Below, piece after piece: positions 18,766 through 25,955 of a DNA stretch of 34,823 bases. The stretch lies in contig JBPOHI010000060.1 of the NCBI GenBank assembly GCA_052035735.1, positions 1-34,823 on the forward strand, in the 5' to 3' direction. Under the pieces are notes generated by a model that saw nothing but the letters and a program-made list of their open reading frames with translations, had not been told where the DNA came from and did no database searches. This DNA comes from JAGPDF01 sp052035735 (GTDB lineage: Bacteria > Acidobacteriota > Thermoanaerobaculia > Multivoradales > JAGPDF01). Numbering within the stretch: the first letter of the stretch is position 1; every line of letters begins with the position of its first letter. The position numbers and the translations under genes were made by a program.

Positions 18766-19040
18766 AGCGCATGAGCTATCGCGTCACCGGCCGCGTGCAG
18801 GGCGTCGGCTTCCGCGCCTACGCGGTGCGGCTGGCGCGCGAGTGCGGCGTCGTCGGATGGGTGCGCAACGAACCGGACGGCTCGGTCGCGGCCGAGGCCT
18901 CCGGCACCGATCCGGCGCTGATGTCCTTCGGCGCAGGCATGCGGATGGGGCCGCCGGAGGCGCGGGTGGAGCGGCTGGACGCCGCTGTGTTGGACGATGT
19001 CGCAGGAAACCCGAGAACCGATTTCGCCGTGGAGGATTGA
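18762..19040 (+). CDS. acyP: Acylphosphatase
   Basis: A 92-residue enzyme hydrolysing carboxyl-phosphate bonds. It shows the defining loop GRVQGVGFRAYAVRLA with the substrate-binding Arg and the GWVRNEPDGSVAAEA segment with the catalytic Asn. The C-terminal half is a little degenerate compared with the family, lacking the usual GP-A-V end in recognisable form, but the length is normal. ATGA overlap with pcm. Confidence 0.92.
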   Translation: MKRMSYRVTGRVQGVGFRAYAVRLARECGVVGWVRNEPDGSVAAEASGTDPALMSFGAGMRMGPPEARVERLDAAVLDDVAGNPRTDFAVED

Positions 19041-19044
19041 AAAG

Positions 19045-19563
19045 GTGGAAGACCTCAAGAGCTACATTCGCGAAGTTCCGGATTTCCCGAAGCCGGGGAT
19101 CAACTTCTTCGACATCACGACGCTGCTCAAGGACCCGCTCGCCCTGCGCATGACGGTCGACCGGTTCGCCTGGCTGTTCGCGCGCCATCCGCCGATCGAC
19201 AAGGTGGTCGGCATCGAGTCCCGCGGCTTCATGTTCGCGCCCTCGCTGGCCTACAGCCTGAACGCCGGTTTCGTGCCGGTGCGCAAGCCCGGAAAGCTCC
19301 CGGCCAAGACGGTGTCGCAGTCGTACGAGCTCGAGTACGGTACCGATCGACTCGAGATTCACCAGGACGCGGTCGCGGCAGGGGAGCGCGTGCTGATTGT
19401 GGACGACGTCATCGCCACCGGCGGTACCGCCCGCGCCACCGCGAAGCTCATCGAGAGCCTGGGCGCCAAAGTGGCTGGATTCGGGTTCATCATCGAGCTC
19501 ACCTTCCTGCCCGGACGCGCCGGGCTCGAGGAGTACGAGGTCGAGTCGCTGATCCGCTACTGA
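19045..19563 (+). CDS. apt: Adenine phosphoribosyltransferase
   Basis: A 172-residue salvage enzyme making AMP from adenine and PRPP. It starts with the Apt signature LKSYIREVPDFPKPGINFFDITTLL, has IESRGFMFAPSLAY (PPi loop), VPVRKPGKLPAKT (flexible loop) and the PRPP motif VLIVDDVIATGGTA, and ends with the LPGRAGLEEYEV block. The GTG at 19045 is preferred because GGAGG (19031-19035) lies nine bases upstream and the resulting length matches the family. An ATG at 18997 in the same frame would add 16 residues and overlap acyP by 44 bases. The substrate adenine comes from MtnP encoded in the same run. Confidence 0.95.
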   Translation: MEDLKSYIREVPDFPKPGINFFDITTLLKDPLALRMTVDRFAWLFARHPPIDKVVGIESRGFMFAPSLAYSLNAGFVPVRKPGKLPAKTVSQSYELEYGTDRLEIHQDAVAAGERVLIVDDVIATGGTARATAKLIESLGAKVAGFGFIIELTFLPGRAGLEEYEVESLIRY

Positions 19564-19605
19564 GAACCTGCGAAGGGATGCCCGCCGCAGCCGCTCCGGC
19601 CCATA

Positions 19606-19611
19606 TATAAT
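19606..19611 (+). promoter_or_regulatory. -10 element of the tRNA-Arg promoter
   Basis: A perfect TATAAT inside an AT-rich stretch (CATATATAAT), 9 bases before the tRNA 5' end, the most AT-rich spot of this intergenic region. A -35 of standard form is not visible 17 bases upstream. Confidence 0.6.
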
Positions 19612-19620
19612 GCGCTCCGC

Positions 19621-19697
19621 GCGGCTGTAGCTCAGTTGGATAGAGCAGGAGCATCCTAAGCTCAAGGTCGGGGGTTCGACTCCTCCCAGCCGCACCA
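19621..19697 (+). tRNA. tRNA-Arg (anticodon CCT), CCA encoded
   Basis: A complete cloverleaf can be folded by eye. The acceptor stem is GCGGCTG with CAGCCGC (7 bp), discriminator A, followed by an encoded CCA (19695-19697). The D stem is GCTC/GAGC. The anticodon arm is GGAGC-ATCCTAA-GCTCA with anticodon CCT at 19655-19657 reading AGG. The T stem GGGGG/CCTCC (one G-T pair) has loop TTCGACT. The first anticodon-stem pair is a G-A mismatch, and position 32 is A; both are slightly unusual, but the fold is otherwise sound. It serves a rare Arg codon in this GC-rich genome. Confidence 0.93.
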
Positions 19698-19700
19698 GAT

Positions 19701-19725
19701 AGCGCCGGCCCGAACTCTCGGCGCT
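19701..19725 (+). terminator. Hairpin just after the tRNA
   Basis: AGCGCCG and CGGCGCT form a 7-bp stem with an 11-base loop, beginning four bases after the CCA and followed by CTTCATTC. The U tract is poor, so it may be a weak terminator or a processing signal. Confidence 0.4.
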
Positions 19726-19756
19726 CTTCATTCGCACATAGAAAGGCCTCGGGCTC

Positions 19757-20494
19757 ATGGACTCGGTCACACGGGAAGATCTGAAGCGCAACGAACTGGA
19801 GGAGGTTCTCGGCAAGGGCATGCACTACGCCGAGGATCACAAGCGGATGATCCTCTACGGCGTGGGAGGAGTGCTCGTCGCGGCGCTCGTCGCGGCCGGG
19901 ATCTTCTACTGGATCGGCAGCCGCAAGGACGGCGCCAACGAGCTGCTCGCGAAGGCGCTCGCGGCGGACTCCGGCACGGTCGTGGCGACCGGCGCCAACC
20001 CCGGCGACACGGCGCACCCGACCTTCGCTTCGGAGGCCGCCCGGCGCGCGCGTTCGAAGGAGCTCTTCGGCGAGCTCGACAGCCAGTACGGCTCGAGTGC
20101 GACCGGCCGGGTCGCCAAGCTCTACCTCGCGCAGATCGCCCTCGCCGAGAACGACAAGGCGCGCGCGGCGCAGCTCTGGAAAGCCTTCCTCGACGCCGAG
20201 CCGCAGGGCGCGCTGTCGGCCGCAGCGCGAGTGAATCTCTACAAGCTCGATCGCGAGCAGGGTCGTGGCGCGGAGCTTGCCGAGGAGCTCAAGAAGATGC
20301 TCGAGCTGGACGCCAAGCCGCTGCCCGTGGACGTGATTCTCTTCCAGCTCGCGCTGACCTACGACACGCTCGGCAAGGCCGACGACGCTCGCGCCACCTA
20401 TCGCCGGATCGTCGACGAGTTCCCGCAGTCGCCCTACATCGCCGACGCCCAGCGCGAAGCGGGGCCGGCTTCGTCCGCACCCAAGGGCAGCTGA
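19757..20494 (+). CDS. Membrane-anchored TPR protein, YfgM-like
   Basis: A 245-residue protein with a charged N-terminal segment, one transmembrane helix at about residues 33-53 (ILYGVGGVLVAALVAAGIFYWIG) and a soluble domain behind it. The soluble part contains TPR-like helix pairs (about 105-235), for example AKLYLAQIALAENDKARAAQLWKAFLDAEP and LALTYDTLGKADDARATYRRIVDEFPQSPYIADA. The single N-terminal anchor with extracytoplasmic TPRs is the layout of YfgM-type ancillary proteins of the Sec translocon, but this family is loosely defined and the assignment is tentative. The gene follows the tRNA and precedes the pyrimidine phosphorylase by about 30 bases. Confidence 0.8.
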   Translation: MDSVTREDLKRNELEEVLGKGMHYAEDHKRMILYGVGGVLVAALVAAGIFYWIGSRKDGANELLAKALAADSGTVVATGANPGDTAHPTFASEAARRARSKELFGELDSQYGSSATGRVAKLYLAQIALAENDKARAAQLWKAFLDAEPQGALSAAARVNLYKLDREQGRGAELAEELKKMLELDAKPLPVDVILFQLALTYDTLGKADDARATYRRIVDEFPQSPYIADAQREAGPASSAPKGS

Positions 20495-20525
20495 GACCGG
20501 AGCGCCGCTGAGCGCCTACGAGGTC

Positions 20526-21818
20526 TTGTCGCGGCTGCGCGCCGGCGAGCCTTTGCGCCCCGGTGACCTCGGCGAAGTGGCGCGCGCCGCCGCCGACGGG
20601 AGCTGGAGCGACGCCCAGCTCGCCGCCTTCCTGATGGGGGTGGCGATCCGCGGCCTCGATCTCGATCGCACCCGCGAGCTCACCGCAGCGATGCTCGCCT
20701 CCGGCGAGCGCTGGGAGCTGTCGCGCGAGCTGCCCGACCTGGTCGACAAGCACTCGACCGGCGGCGTCGGTGACAAGACCAGTCTGCTGCTCGCCCCGCT
20801 GCTCGCCGCAGCGGGGGTGCCGGTGGTCATGCTTACCGGGAGGGGCCTCGGGCACACCGGCGGCACGGCCGACAAGCTCGAGGCGATCCCCGGCTTCCGC
20901 CAGGAGCTCGATCGCAGCCGCGCCGTCGAGCTGCTCGAGCGGTGCGGGATCGCGCTCGGCATTGCGACCGCCGGGATCGCGCCGGCCGATCGCAAGCTCT
21001 ACGCGCTGCGCGATCGCACGGCGACGGTCGACTCGCTGCCGCTGATCGTCGCTTCGATCCTGTCGAAAAAACTCGCCACCGGAGCCGCGGCGATCGTCTT
21101 CGACGTCAAGGTCGGCGATGCCGCCTTCCTGCCGCGAATCGAGCAGGCGCGGGAGCTGGCGCAGCTGCTCGCCGGGATCTCCTGCGAGCTCGGGATGAAG
21201 GCCGAGGCGCTGCTCACCGACATGAGCCAGCCGCTCGGCGACTGGGCCGGGCACGCCTGCGAGATCCGCGAGGTGCTCGACTGCCTGGAGGGGCGCGGCC
21301 CGCGCGAGACCGTCGATCTCACCCTGGCGCTGGCGCTCTCGCTCGGCGGGCAGCTCGGCGCCGGCTGGACGGATGCCGGACTGCGCCAGTTGCTCGCCTC
21401 CGGGGCGGCGCGCGACCGCTTCGTGCGCTGGGCCGTCGCCCAGGGCGCGGACGAGCGCTGGTTCGACTGCCCCGAGCTGCCGCTGGCGCCGCACGAAGTG
21501 GTGATCCGCGCCGAACGGGCGGGCTGCGTGACCGCGGTACGAACGCGTCAGCTCGGCCTGCTGCTGGCCGAGGCGGGCGGGGCGCGGCGCACCATCGGCT
21601 CGGAGATCGACCTGGGAATCGCGTTGCGCTACCGCACGCGCCTCGGTCGGGAGGTCGCTTCGGGGGAGGAGCTGGCGCGGGTCTATCTGCGCCGTCCGGA
21701 TGGCGATCTCGAGCGGCGGTTTGCCGGCTGCTTCGAGATCGGCATGGCGACGCCGGCACCGGCGCTCGTCGTCGAGCGCGTCGATCGGGAGCGCACCCCA
21801 CCTCCAGCGCACGTCTGA
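20526..21818 (+). CDS. deoA: Thymidine/pyrimidine-nucleoside phosphorylase
   Basis: A ~430-residue enzyme converting thymidine or uridine and phosphate to base and sugar-1-phosphate. It has the family signature DKHSTGGVGDKTSLLLAPL (phosphate loop), GRGLGHTGGTADKLEAIPGF and IVFDVKVGDAAFL, then the C-terminal PYNP alpha/beta domain. The start is doubtful. TTG 20526 gives a shortened N-terminus, while the in-frame CTG at 20508, with GGAG five bases before it, would add SAYEV, matching the family's normal beginning. No ATG or GTG is available there. It converges with the next minus-strand gene with a single base between the stops. Confidence 0.93.
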   Translation: MSRLRAGEPLRPGDLGEVARAAADGSWSDAQLAAFLMGVAIRGLDLDRTRELTAAMLASGERWELSRELPDLVDKHSTGGVGDKTSLLLAPLLAAAGVPVVMLTGRGLGHTGGTADKLEAIPGFRQELDRSRAVELLERCGIALGIATAGIAPADRKLYALRDRTATVDSLPLIVASILSKKLATGAAAIVFDVKVGDAAFLPRIEQARELAQLLAGISCELGMKAEALLTDMSQPLGDWAGHACEIREVLDCLEGRGPRETVDLTLALALSLGGQLGAGWTDAGLRQLLASGAARDRFVRWAVAQGADERWFDCPELPLAPHEVVIRAERAGCVTAVRTRQLGLLLAEAGGARRTIGSEIDLGIALRYRTRLGREVASGEELARVYLRRPDGDLERRFAGCFEIGMATPAPALVVERVDRERTPPPAHV

Positions 21819-21819
21819 T

Positions 21820-22875
21820 TCAGCGCAGCTCGACGACGCTCTCGCCGCTGGCCCAGCGCAGGCGGACTGCGCCGTCCGAGGTGGCCTCGACCGCCGGCCG
21901 GGAGAAAGGCACGTCGACCGCGCGGCCGCGGCGCCGCGGCCTGCCCGCGCCGTCGACCTCGGCTACTTCCCAGCCGCGCGGCAGGCTGTTCGCGTAGGTG
22001 AGCCAGGCCGCCGTCGTCTCGCCGCCACCTCGCCCGGTGAGTGCCTTTTCGGGTCGCGGGATCAAGAGGGGAGCGGTCGAGCCGGGGGGCCCCGCCCAGG
22101 CCGGCGCCGACCATTCCCGGCCGTCGAAACGGCAGATCACCACGCGATAGTCGTGCCCGTCGTAGCGGCTCCAGGCGGCGAGAGCGCCGCCGGGCACGGC
22201 CACGACGGTGGGGGTGACGTCTGGTACCGGGTTGTCGGGAGCGATCGGCTGCGGCGGGCCCCAGGCTCCGTCGGCGAACCGGGCGGCGACGATCTCGTCG
22301 TCGTGGCCGTCGAAACGGCTCCAGACGAGGAGGCGCGAGCCGTCGTCCAAGGTCGCCGCGGCGAGCGCGAGCTGGCTGCCGGCGGCGGGTTCGGCGAGGG
22401 TCTCCGGCTCCGACCAGCGCAGGCCGTCCCAGGCGGCGTGGCGCACGGCGTACGACTGCCGATCCCTGCCCTCGAGCCAGACCAGCCCCGCGAGCTCGCC
22501 GGAGCCCGATGTCAACGGGACGGCGTTCTCGCGCGCGCCGTCTTCGTCGCGGGCCGGCGCGGGCAGCGGGTGGGCGCCCCGCTCGTCGAGCAGGGCGAGG
22601 AAAAGGTCGGGCCTCGGCGAGGGTGCCGAGCCGCCGCTCGCCGCCGGCGCGAGAGCGCTCAGAAAGGCCCCGCCGCGCAGGGGAAAGAGCTCTTCGACGC
22701 GCACCGACGCCGGCAGGACGACACGGCGTTCGACCCCGGAAGCCGAGAGACGGAAGTCGCTGTCGGCGGCGCGCAAAGTCGTCGATCCGGCGCTCCACAG
22801 GCCGGTTTCGGCAACGGCAGGGACCGCACCGGCGGCGGCCAGAAGGACGAGCGGAATCGCGAAGCGGGCGTTCAT
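21820..22875 (-). CDS. Exported protein with propeller-like repeats, function unknown
   Basis: A 351-residue protein from the ATG at 22875, which begins a good signal peptide (MNARFAIPLVLLAAAGAVPAVAE, cleavage near AVA|E). The rest has several blocks of one plan: an aromatic W-SRFDGHDDEIVAARF or W-SRYDGHDYRVVICRF strand pair, then a GxWxxPxxI/L turn and a PxVVAVPGGALAAW strand. This is the look of sialidase/BNR-like beta-propeller repeats, so a periplasmic, lipoprotein-free or secreted beta-propeller is likely. No catalytic residues can be assigned. It sits against the direction of its neighbours and has its own promoter (22887-22915). The frame is open 11 codons further upstream, but that part lacks a signal peptide start and would cover the promoter. 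Confidence 0.75.
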   Translation of the reverse strand: MNARFAIPLVLLAAAGAVPAVAETGLWSAGSTTLRAADSDFRLSASGVERRVVLPASVRVEELFPLRGGAFLSALAPAASGGSAPSPRPDLFLALLDERGAHPLPAPARDEDGARENAVPLTSGSGELAGLVWLEGRDRQSYAVRHAAWDGLRWSEPETLAEPAAGSQLALAAATLDDGSRLLVWSRFDGHDDEIVAARFADGAWGPPQPIAPDNPVPDVTPTVVAVPGGALAAWSRYDGHDYRVVICRFDGREWSAPAWAGPPGSTAPLLIPRPEKALTGRGGGETTAAWLTYANSLPRGWEVAEVDGAGRPRRRGRAVDVPFSRPAVEATSDGAVRLRWASGESVVELR

Positions 22876-22886
22876 GACAGTGCGGG

Positions 22887-22915
22887 ATCGTAGGGGCCGC
22901 ACCGCCAAGAGTCAA
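22887..22915 (-). promoter_or_regulatory. Sigma70-type promoter of the exported protein gene
   Basis: On the minus strand TTGACT (22915-22910) and TACGAT (22892-22887) are separated by exactly 17 bases, a near-consensus housekeeping promoter. Only 11 bases lie between the -10 and the ATG at 22875, so the leader would be about 4-5 bases. Confidence 0.6.
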
Positions 22916-22944
22916 ATCGCGCGGCAGTCGGGCCGGCCGCCGGT

Positions 22945-22953
22945 TGCTATCAT
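22945..22953 (+). promoter_or_regulatory. Extended -10 promoter of cinA (leaderless)
   Basis: TGCTATCAT is an extended -10 (TGn plus TATCAT) ending 7 bases before the GTG at 22961. Transcription would begin at or beside that GTG, making the upstream ATG at 22952 part of the -10 rather than a start. Confidence 0.5.
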
Positions 22954-22960
22954 GCCGATT

Positions 22961-24235
22961 GTGCGCGCCGCCATTCTCGCCGTGGGCTCGGAGCTGCTGT
23001 CGACCGAGCGCCTCGATACCAACTCGCTTCGCCTGACCGGGCTGCTCGAGCGCTTCGGCGTCGAGTTGGTGAAGAAGAGCGTCGTCGGCGATCTCGACGG
23101 CGAAATCGCGCGCGAGCTCGCCGCGCTCTGGGCAGCGAGCGACCTCGTTCTGGTGAGCGGCGGTCTGGGACCGACCGGCGACGACCTGACGCGCGAAGCC
23201 GCGGCGGCGGCGCTCGGGGTCGGGCTCGCCGAGCGCGCCGAGATCGTGGAACGAATCGAAGCCCGTTTTGCCGCCATGGGACGCCGCGGATCGCCGAACA
23301 ACCGCAAGCAGGCCCAGGTCCTCGCGGGGGCCACCGTGATGGACAACCCCAACGGCACCGCGCCGGGGCAGCTTTTCGAACGCGACGGCAAGGCGCTGTT
23401 CCTGTTTCCCGGCGTGCCGTTCGAGCTCGACCGCATGGCGGCGGACTATCTGGTTCCTTGGCTCGGGAAGCGAACGGCCGGAGTGGCCCGCGAGACCTGG
23501 ACGATCAAGGTGGCGATGCGCCCGGAGTCGGAGATCGACCAGGCGTTGACGCCCGCCTACGCCGAGTTCAAACAGGAGTGGGTGACGGTGCTCGCCGGTC
23601 CCGGCGAAGTCCGCATCCTGCTCAGCGCGGTGGGCAGCGACGAGGAGCGCCGCGAGCGTCTGGCCGCGATGCGCGCTCGCACGCTGGCGCTCCTCGGCGA
23701 GGGGGTCTTCGGTGAAGGGGCCGACGCGACGCTCGAAGGCGAGGTCGTACGCCTCCTCTCCGCGGGCGGCTGGACCCTCGCGACCGCCGAGTCGTGCACC
23801 GGCGGCTTGGTCTCCGAGCGATTGACGCGAGTCCCAGGAGCGAGCGCTGTCTTCGCCGGCGGCGTCGTCGTCTACTCGAACGAGCTCAAGAGCGCGCTCC
23901 TCGACGTGTCGCCCGAGCTTCTGGCGCGCTGCGGGGCGGTCTCCGAAGAGGTGGCGCGGGCGATGGCGACGGGAGTGTGCCGCAGGCTGGGAAGCTCCGT
24001 CGGCGTGAGTCTCACCGGCATCGCCGGCCCGGGGGGCGAAACTCCCGGCAAACCCGTGGGAACCGTCCACGTGGCGGTCGCCGGTCCCGGCGGCACGGCG
24101 GTCGAGCACCGGGTGGCACGCTTCCCGGGGAGTCGCGAACGGGTCCGCATGTTCGCGGCGCAGATGGCGCTCGAAATGCTGCGCCGGCGGCTCACGGCGA
24201 CCCTCGACGCCCGCGCCTCGGGAGCGCCGGGATGA
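22961..24235 (+). CDS. cinA: CinA family protein (MocF domain plus nicotinamide mononucleotide deamidase)
   Basis: A 424-residue two-domain protein. The N-terminal MoCF-biosynthesis-like domain (1-~170) begins RAAILAVGSELLSTERLDTNS and has SGGLGPTGDDLTREA. The middle linker domain follows. The C-terminal CinA/PncC domain (about 265-420) has TAESCTGGLVSERLTRVPGAS with the catalytic Ser, VVYSNELKSALLDVS, and GIAGPGGETPGKPVGTVHVA. It would hydrolyse ADP-ribose and deamidate NMN in NAD recycling. The start GTG 22961 matches the usual CinA N-terminus and the leaderless promoter; ATG 22952 would add three residues. The frame is open for hundreds of bases upstream, but that is antisense to the exported protein gene. 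ATGA overlap with plsY. Confidence 0.95.
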   Translation: MRAAILAVGSELLSTERLDTNSLRLTGLLERFGVELVKKSVVGDLDGEIARELAALWAASDLVLVSGGLGPTGDDLTREAAAAALGVGLAERAEIVERIEARFAAMGRRGSPNNRKQAQVLAGATVMDNPNGTAPGQLFERDGKALFLFPGVPFELDRMAADYLVPWLGKRTAGVARETWTIKVAMRPESEIDQALTPAYAEFKQEWVTVLAGPGEVRILLSAVGSDEERRERLAAMRARTLALLGEGVFGEGADATLEGEVVRLLSAGGWTLATAESCTGGLVSERLTRVPGASAVFAGGVVVYSNELKSALLDVSPELLARCGAVSEEVARAMATGVCRRLGSSVGVSLTGIAGPGGETPGKPVGTVHVAVAGPGGTAVEHRVARFPGSRERVRMFAAQMALEMLRRRLTATLDARASGAPG

Positions 24236-24852
24236 GCGGGCGTTGGATCGGACTGGTGGCGGGCTCGTACCTGCTCGGCTCGTTGTCCTTCAGTCTCGCC
24301 GTCGTCTGGCTGCTGCAGCGCGCCGACGTGCGCAACCTGGGGAGCGGCAACGCCGGGGCGACGAACGTGTTGCGCACCGCCGGGCGCTGGCCGGCGCTGC
24401 TCGTCCTGCTGCTCGACATCGCCAAGGGCATCGTGCCGGTGCGGGCGGCGCGCACCCTCGGAGCGCCGGCGGAGATCGTCGCCGCGGCCGCTTTCGCAGT
24501 CGTCGTCGGGCATGTGTTCCCGGTTTTCTTCGGTTTCCGCGGCGGCAAGGGCGTTGCTACCGGCTTTGGCGCCCTGCTCGCCCTGCTGCCGCTCGTCGCC
24601 TGCGCGGCTGCAGTGACCTTCGCGGTCGTCGTCATGGCGACGCGTTACGTCTCGCTCGCTTCCGTTTCCGCGGCGGTCGCGTTGCCCGCGCTCGCGCTGC
24701 TCTTCGCCCGGCTGGGATGGACGGCGCCGGTGCCGGAAAGCGTGCTCGCCTTCGCCTGCGGTTGCGCGGGTCTGGTCCTGCTGCGCCACAGCGGCAATCT
24801 CCGGCGCCTGGCGGCCGGCAAAGAGCGCCGCCTGGGTGCGGATCGAAAGTAA
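24232..24852 (+). CDS. plsY: Glycerol-3-phosphate acyltransferase PlsY
   Basis: A 206-residue integral membrane protein with five to six hydrophobic helices. It transfers acyl groups from acyl phosphate to glycerol-3-phosphate, the first step of phospholipid synthesis. All three family motifs are visible: GSGNAGATNVLRTAG (motif 1), GHVFPVFFGFRGGKGVATG (motif 2) and LLRHSGNLRRLAAGKE (motif 3). Its substrate is produced by GpsA encoded next. Start ATG 24232 overlaps the cinA stop (ATGA). The longer frame upstream overlaps cinA and is not used. Confidence 0.96.
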   Translation: MSGRWIGLVAGSYLLGSLSFSLAVVWLLQRADVRNLGSGNAGATNVLRTAGRWPALLVLLLDIAKGIVPVRAARTLGAPAEIVAAAAFAVVVGHVFPVFFGFRGGKGVATGFGALLALLPLVACAAAVTFAVVVMATRYVSLASVSAAVALPALALLFARLGWTAPVPESVLAFACGCAGLVLLRHSGNLRRLAAGKERRLGADRK

Positions 24853-24866
24853 GGGGTCATCGGGGT

Positions 24867-25880
24867 ATGGCGCGAATCGGAGTTCTCGGGGCAGGCTCGT
24901 TCGGCACGGCAGTGGCCGTCCATGCGGCGCGCGCAGGCCACCTCACGACGCTCTGGGTGCGTCGCGAAGAGGCTGCTGCGGAGATTCAGGGTGCGCGCGA
25001 GAACCGCCGCTATCTTCCCGGTGTCACGCTGCCCGAAGGTCTCATGATCACCCACGATCTCTCCCTGCTCGCCCGCTCCGAGGCGGTCGTCGTCGCGGCG
25101 CCCTCGCACGGCTATCGCGCGGTGCTGCGCGAGTTTCTCGCCGCGCGCTCCGGGCGGGAGGCGCTGACGGTGGTCTCTGCGACCAAGGGCATCGAGGCCG
25201 AATCGCTCGCGCGCATGAGCCGGGTCTCGGCCGAAGAGTGCGCCGCCGCCGCGACTCCGGCCCGCTTCGCAGCTTTCTCCGGTCCGACCTTCGCCGCCGA
25301 GCTGGCGCGCGCCGTACCTTCCGCGGCCGTGGTGGCGAGCGCCGAGGTCGATCTCGCCGCGGAACTCCGCGAGACTCTGGCCAGCCCGACCCTGCGGCTC
25401 TACTCGTCCTCCGACGTCGTCGGCGTGGAGCTCGCCGGCGCAGCGAAGAACGTCATCGCGATCGGCGCCGGTGTCGTTTCGGGCCTCGGAATGGGGCACA
25501 ACACCCTGGCCGCGCTGATCACCCGCGGCCTGCACGAGATCACCCGCCTCGGTCTCGCTTATGGGGGCGATCCGAAGACCTTCTCGGGCCTCGCCGGCCT
25601 GGGAGATCTCGTGCTGACCTGCACCGGCGGCCTGTCGCGCAACCGGCGAACGGGCATGGAGCTCGCCCAGGGCAAGACCCTGCAGCAGATCCTGCAGGAG
25701 ACCACCGAAGTGGCGGAGGGGGTCAAGAATTCGCGCGTCGTTCTGCAGCTCGCCCGCGCCGCTTCGGTCGAGATGCCGATCAGCGAGCAGATGGTCGCCG
25801 TGATGTACGAAGGCAAACCCGCGAAGCAGGCGGTGCACGAGTTGATGACCCGCGACCTCAAGCACGAGGCCGCACACTAG
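24867..25880 (+). CDS. gpsA: Glycerol-3-phosphate dehydrogenase [NAD(P)+]
   Basis: A 337-residue cytosolic enzyme reducing dihydroxyacetone phosphate to sn-glycerol-3-phosphate. It begins with the Rossmann loop RIGVLGAGSFGTAVAVH, then NRRYLPGVTLPEGL and FSGPTFAAELARAVPSA, the catalytic-lysine segment VELAGAAKNVIAIGAGVVSGLGMG, and GLAGLGDLVLTCTGGLSRNRRTG. The C-terminal end holds the EVAEGVKNSR block. Length and order are standard. It supplies PlsY from the gene immediately upstream. AAGGGG upstream of the ATG is a weak ribosome-binding site. Confidence 0.96.
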   Translation: MARIGVLGAGSFGTAVAVHAARAGHLTTLWVRREEAAAEIQGARENRRYLPGVTLPEGLMITHDLSLLARSEAVVVAAPSHGYRAVLREFLAARSGREALTVVSATKGIEAESLARMSRVSAEECAAAATPARFAAFSGPTFAAELARAVPSAAVVASAEVDLAAELRETLASPTLRLYSSSDVVGVELAGAAKNVIAIGAGVVSGLGMGHNTLAALITRGLHEITRLGLAYGGDPKTFSGLAGLGDLVLTCTGGLSRNRRTGMELAQGKTLQQILQETTEVAEGVKNSRVVLQLARAASVEMPISEQMVAVMYEGKPAKQAVHELMTRDLKHEAAH

Positions 25881-25944
25881 TCACGATCCGCGAGAGGAGA
25901 AGCGATCGCGCGGCGCCTCCGTCCGTGGCTCCCGGGCGATCCGA

Positions 25945-25950
25945 TAGACT
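25945..25950 (+). promoter_or_regulatory. Possible -10 element for guaA
   Basis: TAGACT (in GATAGACT) ends 5 bases before the guaA ATG in the 75-base gap after gpsA. The spacing again suggests a leaderless start. No -35 is visible, and GAGAGGAG further upstream is too distant to act as a ribosome-binding site. Confidence 0.3.
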
Positions 25951-25955
25951 GCCGC

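Noticed and set aside
19621..19697. tRNA-Arg as an integration site
   Set aside because: No repeat of the tRNA 3' end was noticed downstream, and the following genes are ordinary chromosomal ones.
22208..22951. Upstream extension of the cinA frame
   Set aside because: It lies opposite the exported protein gene and encodes low-complexity Arg/Ser/Ala sequence; CinA homology starts at about 22961.
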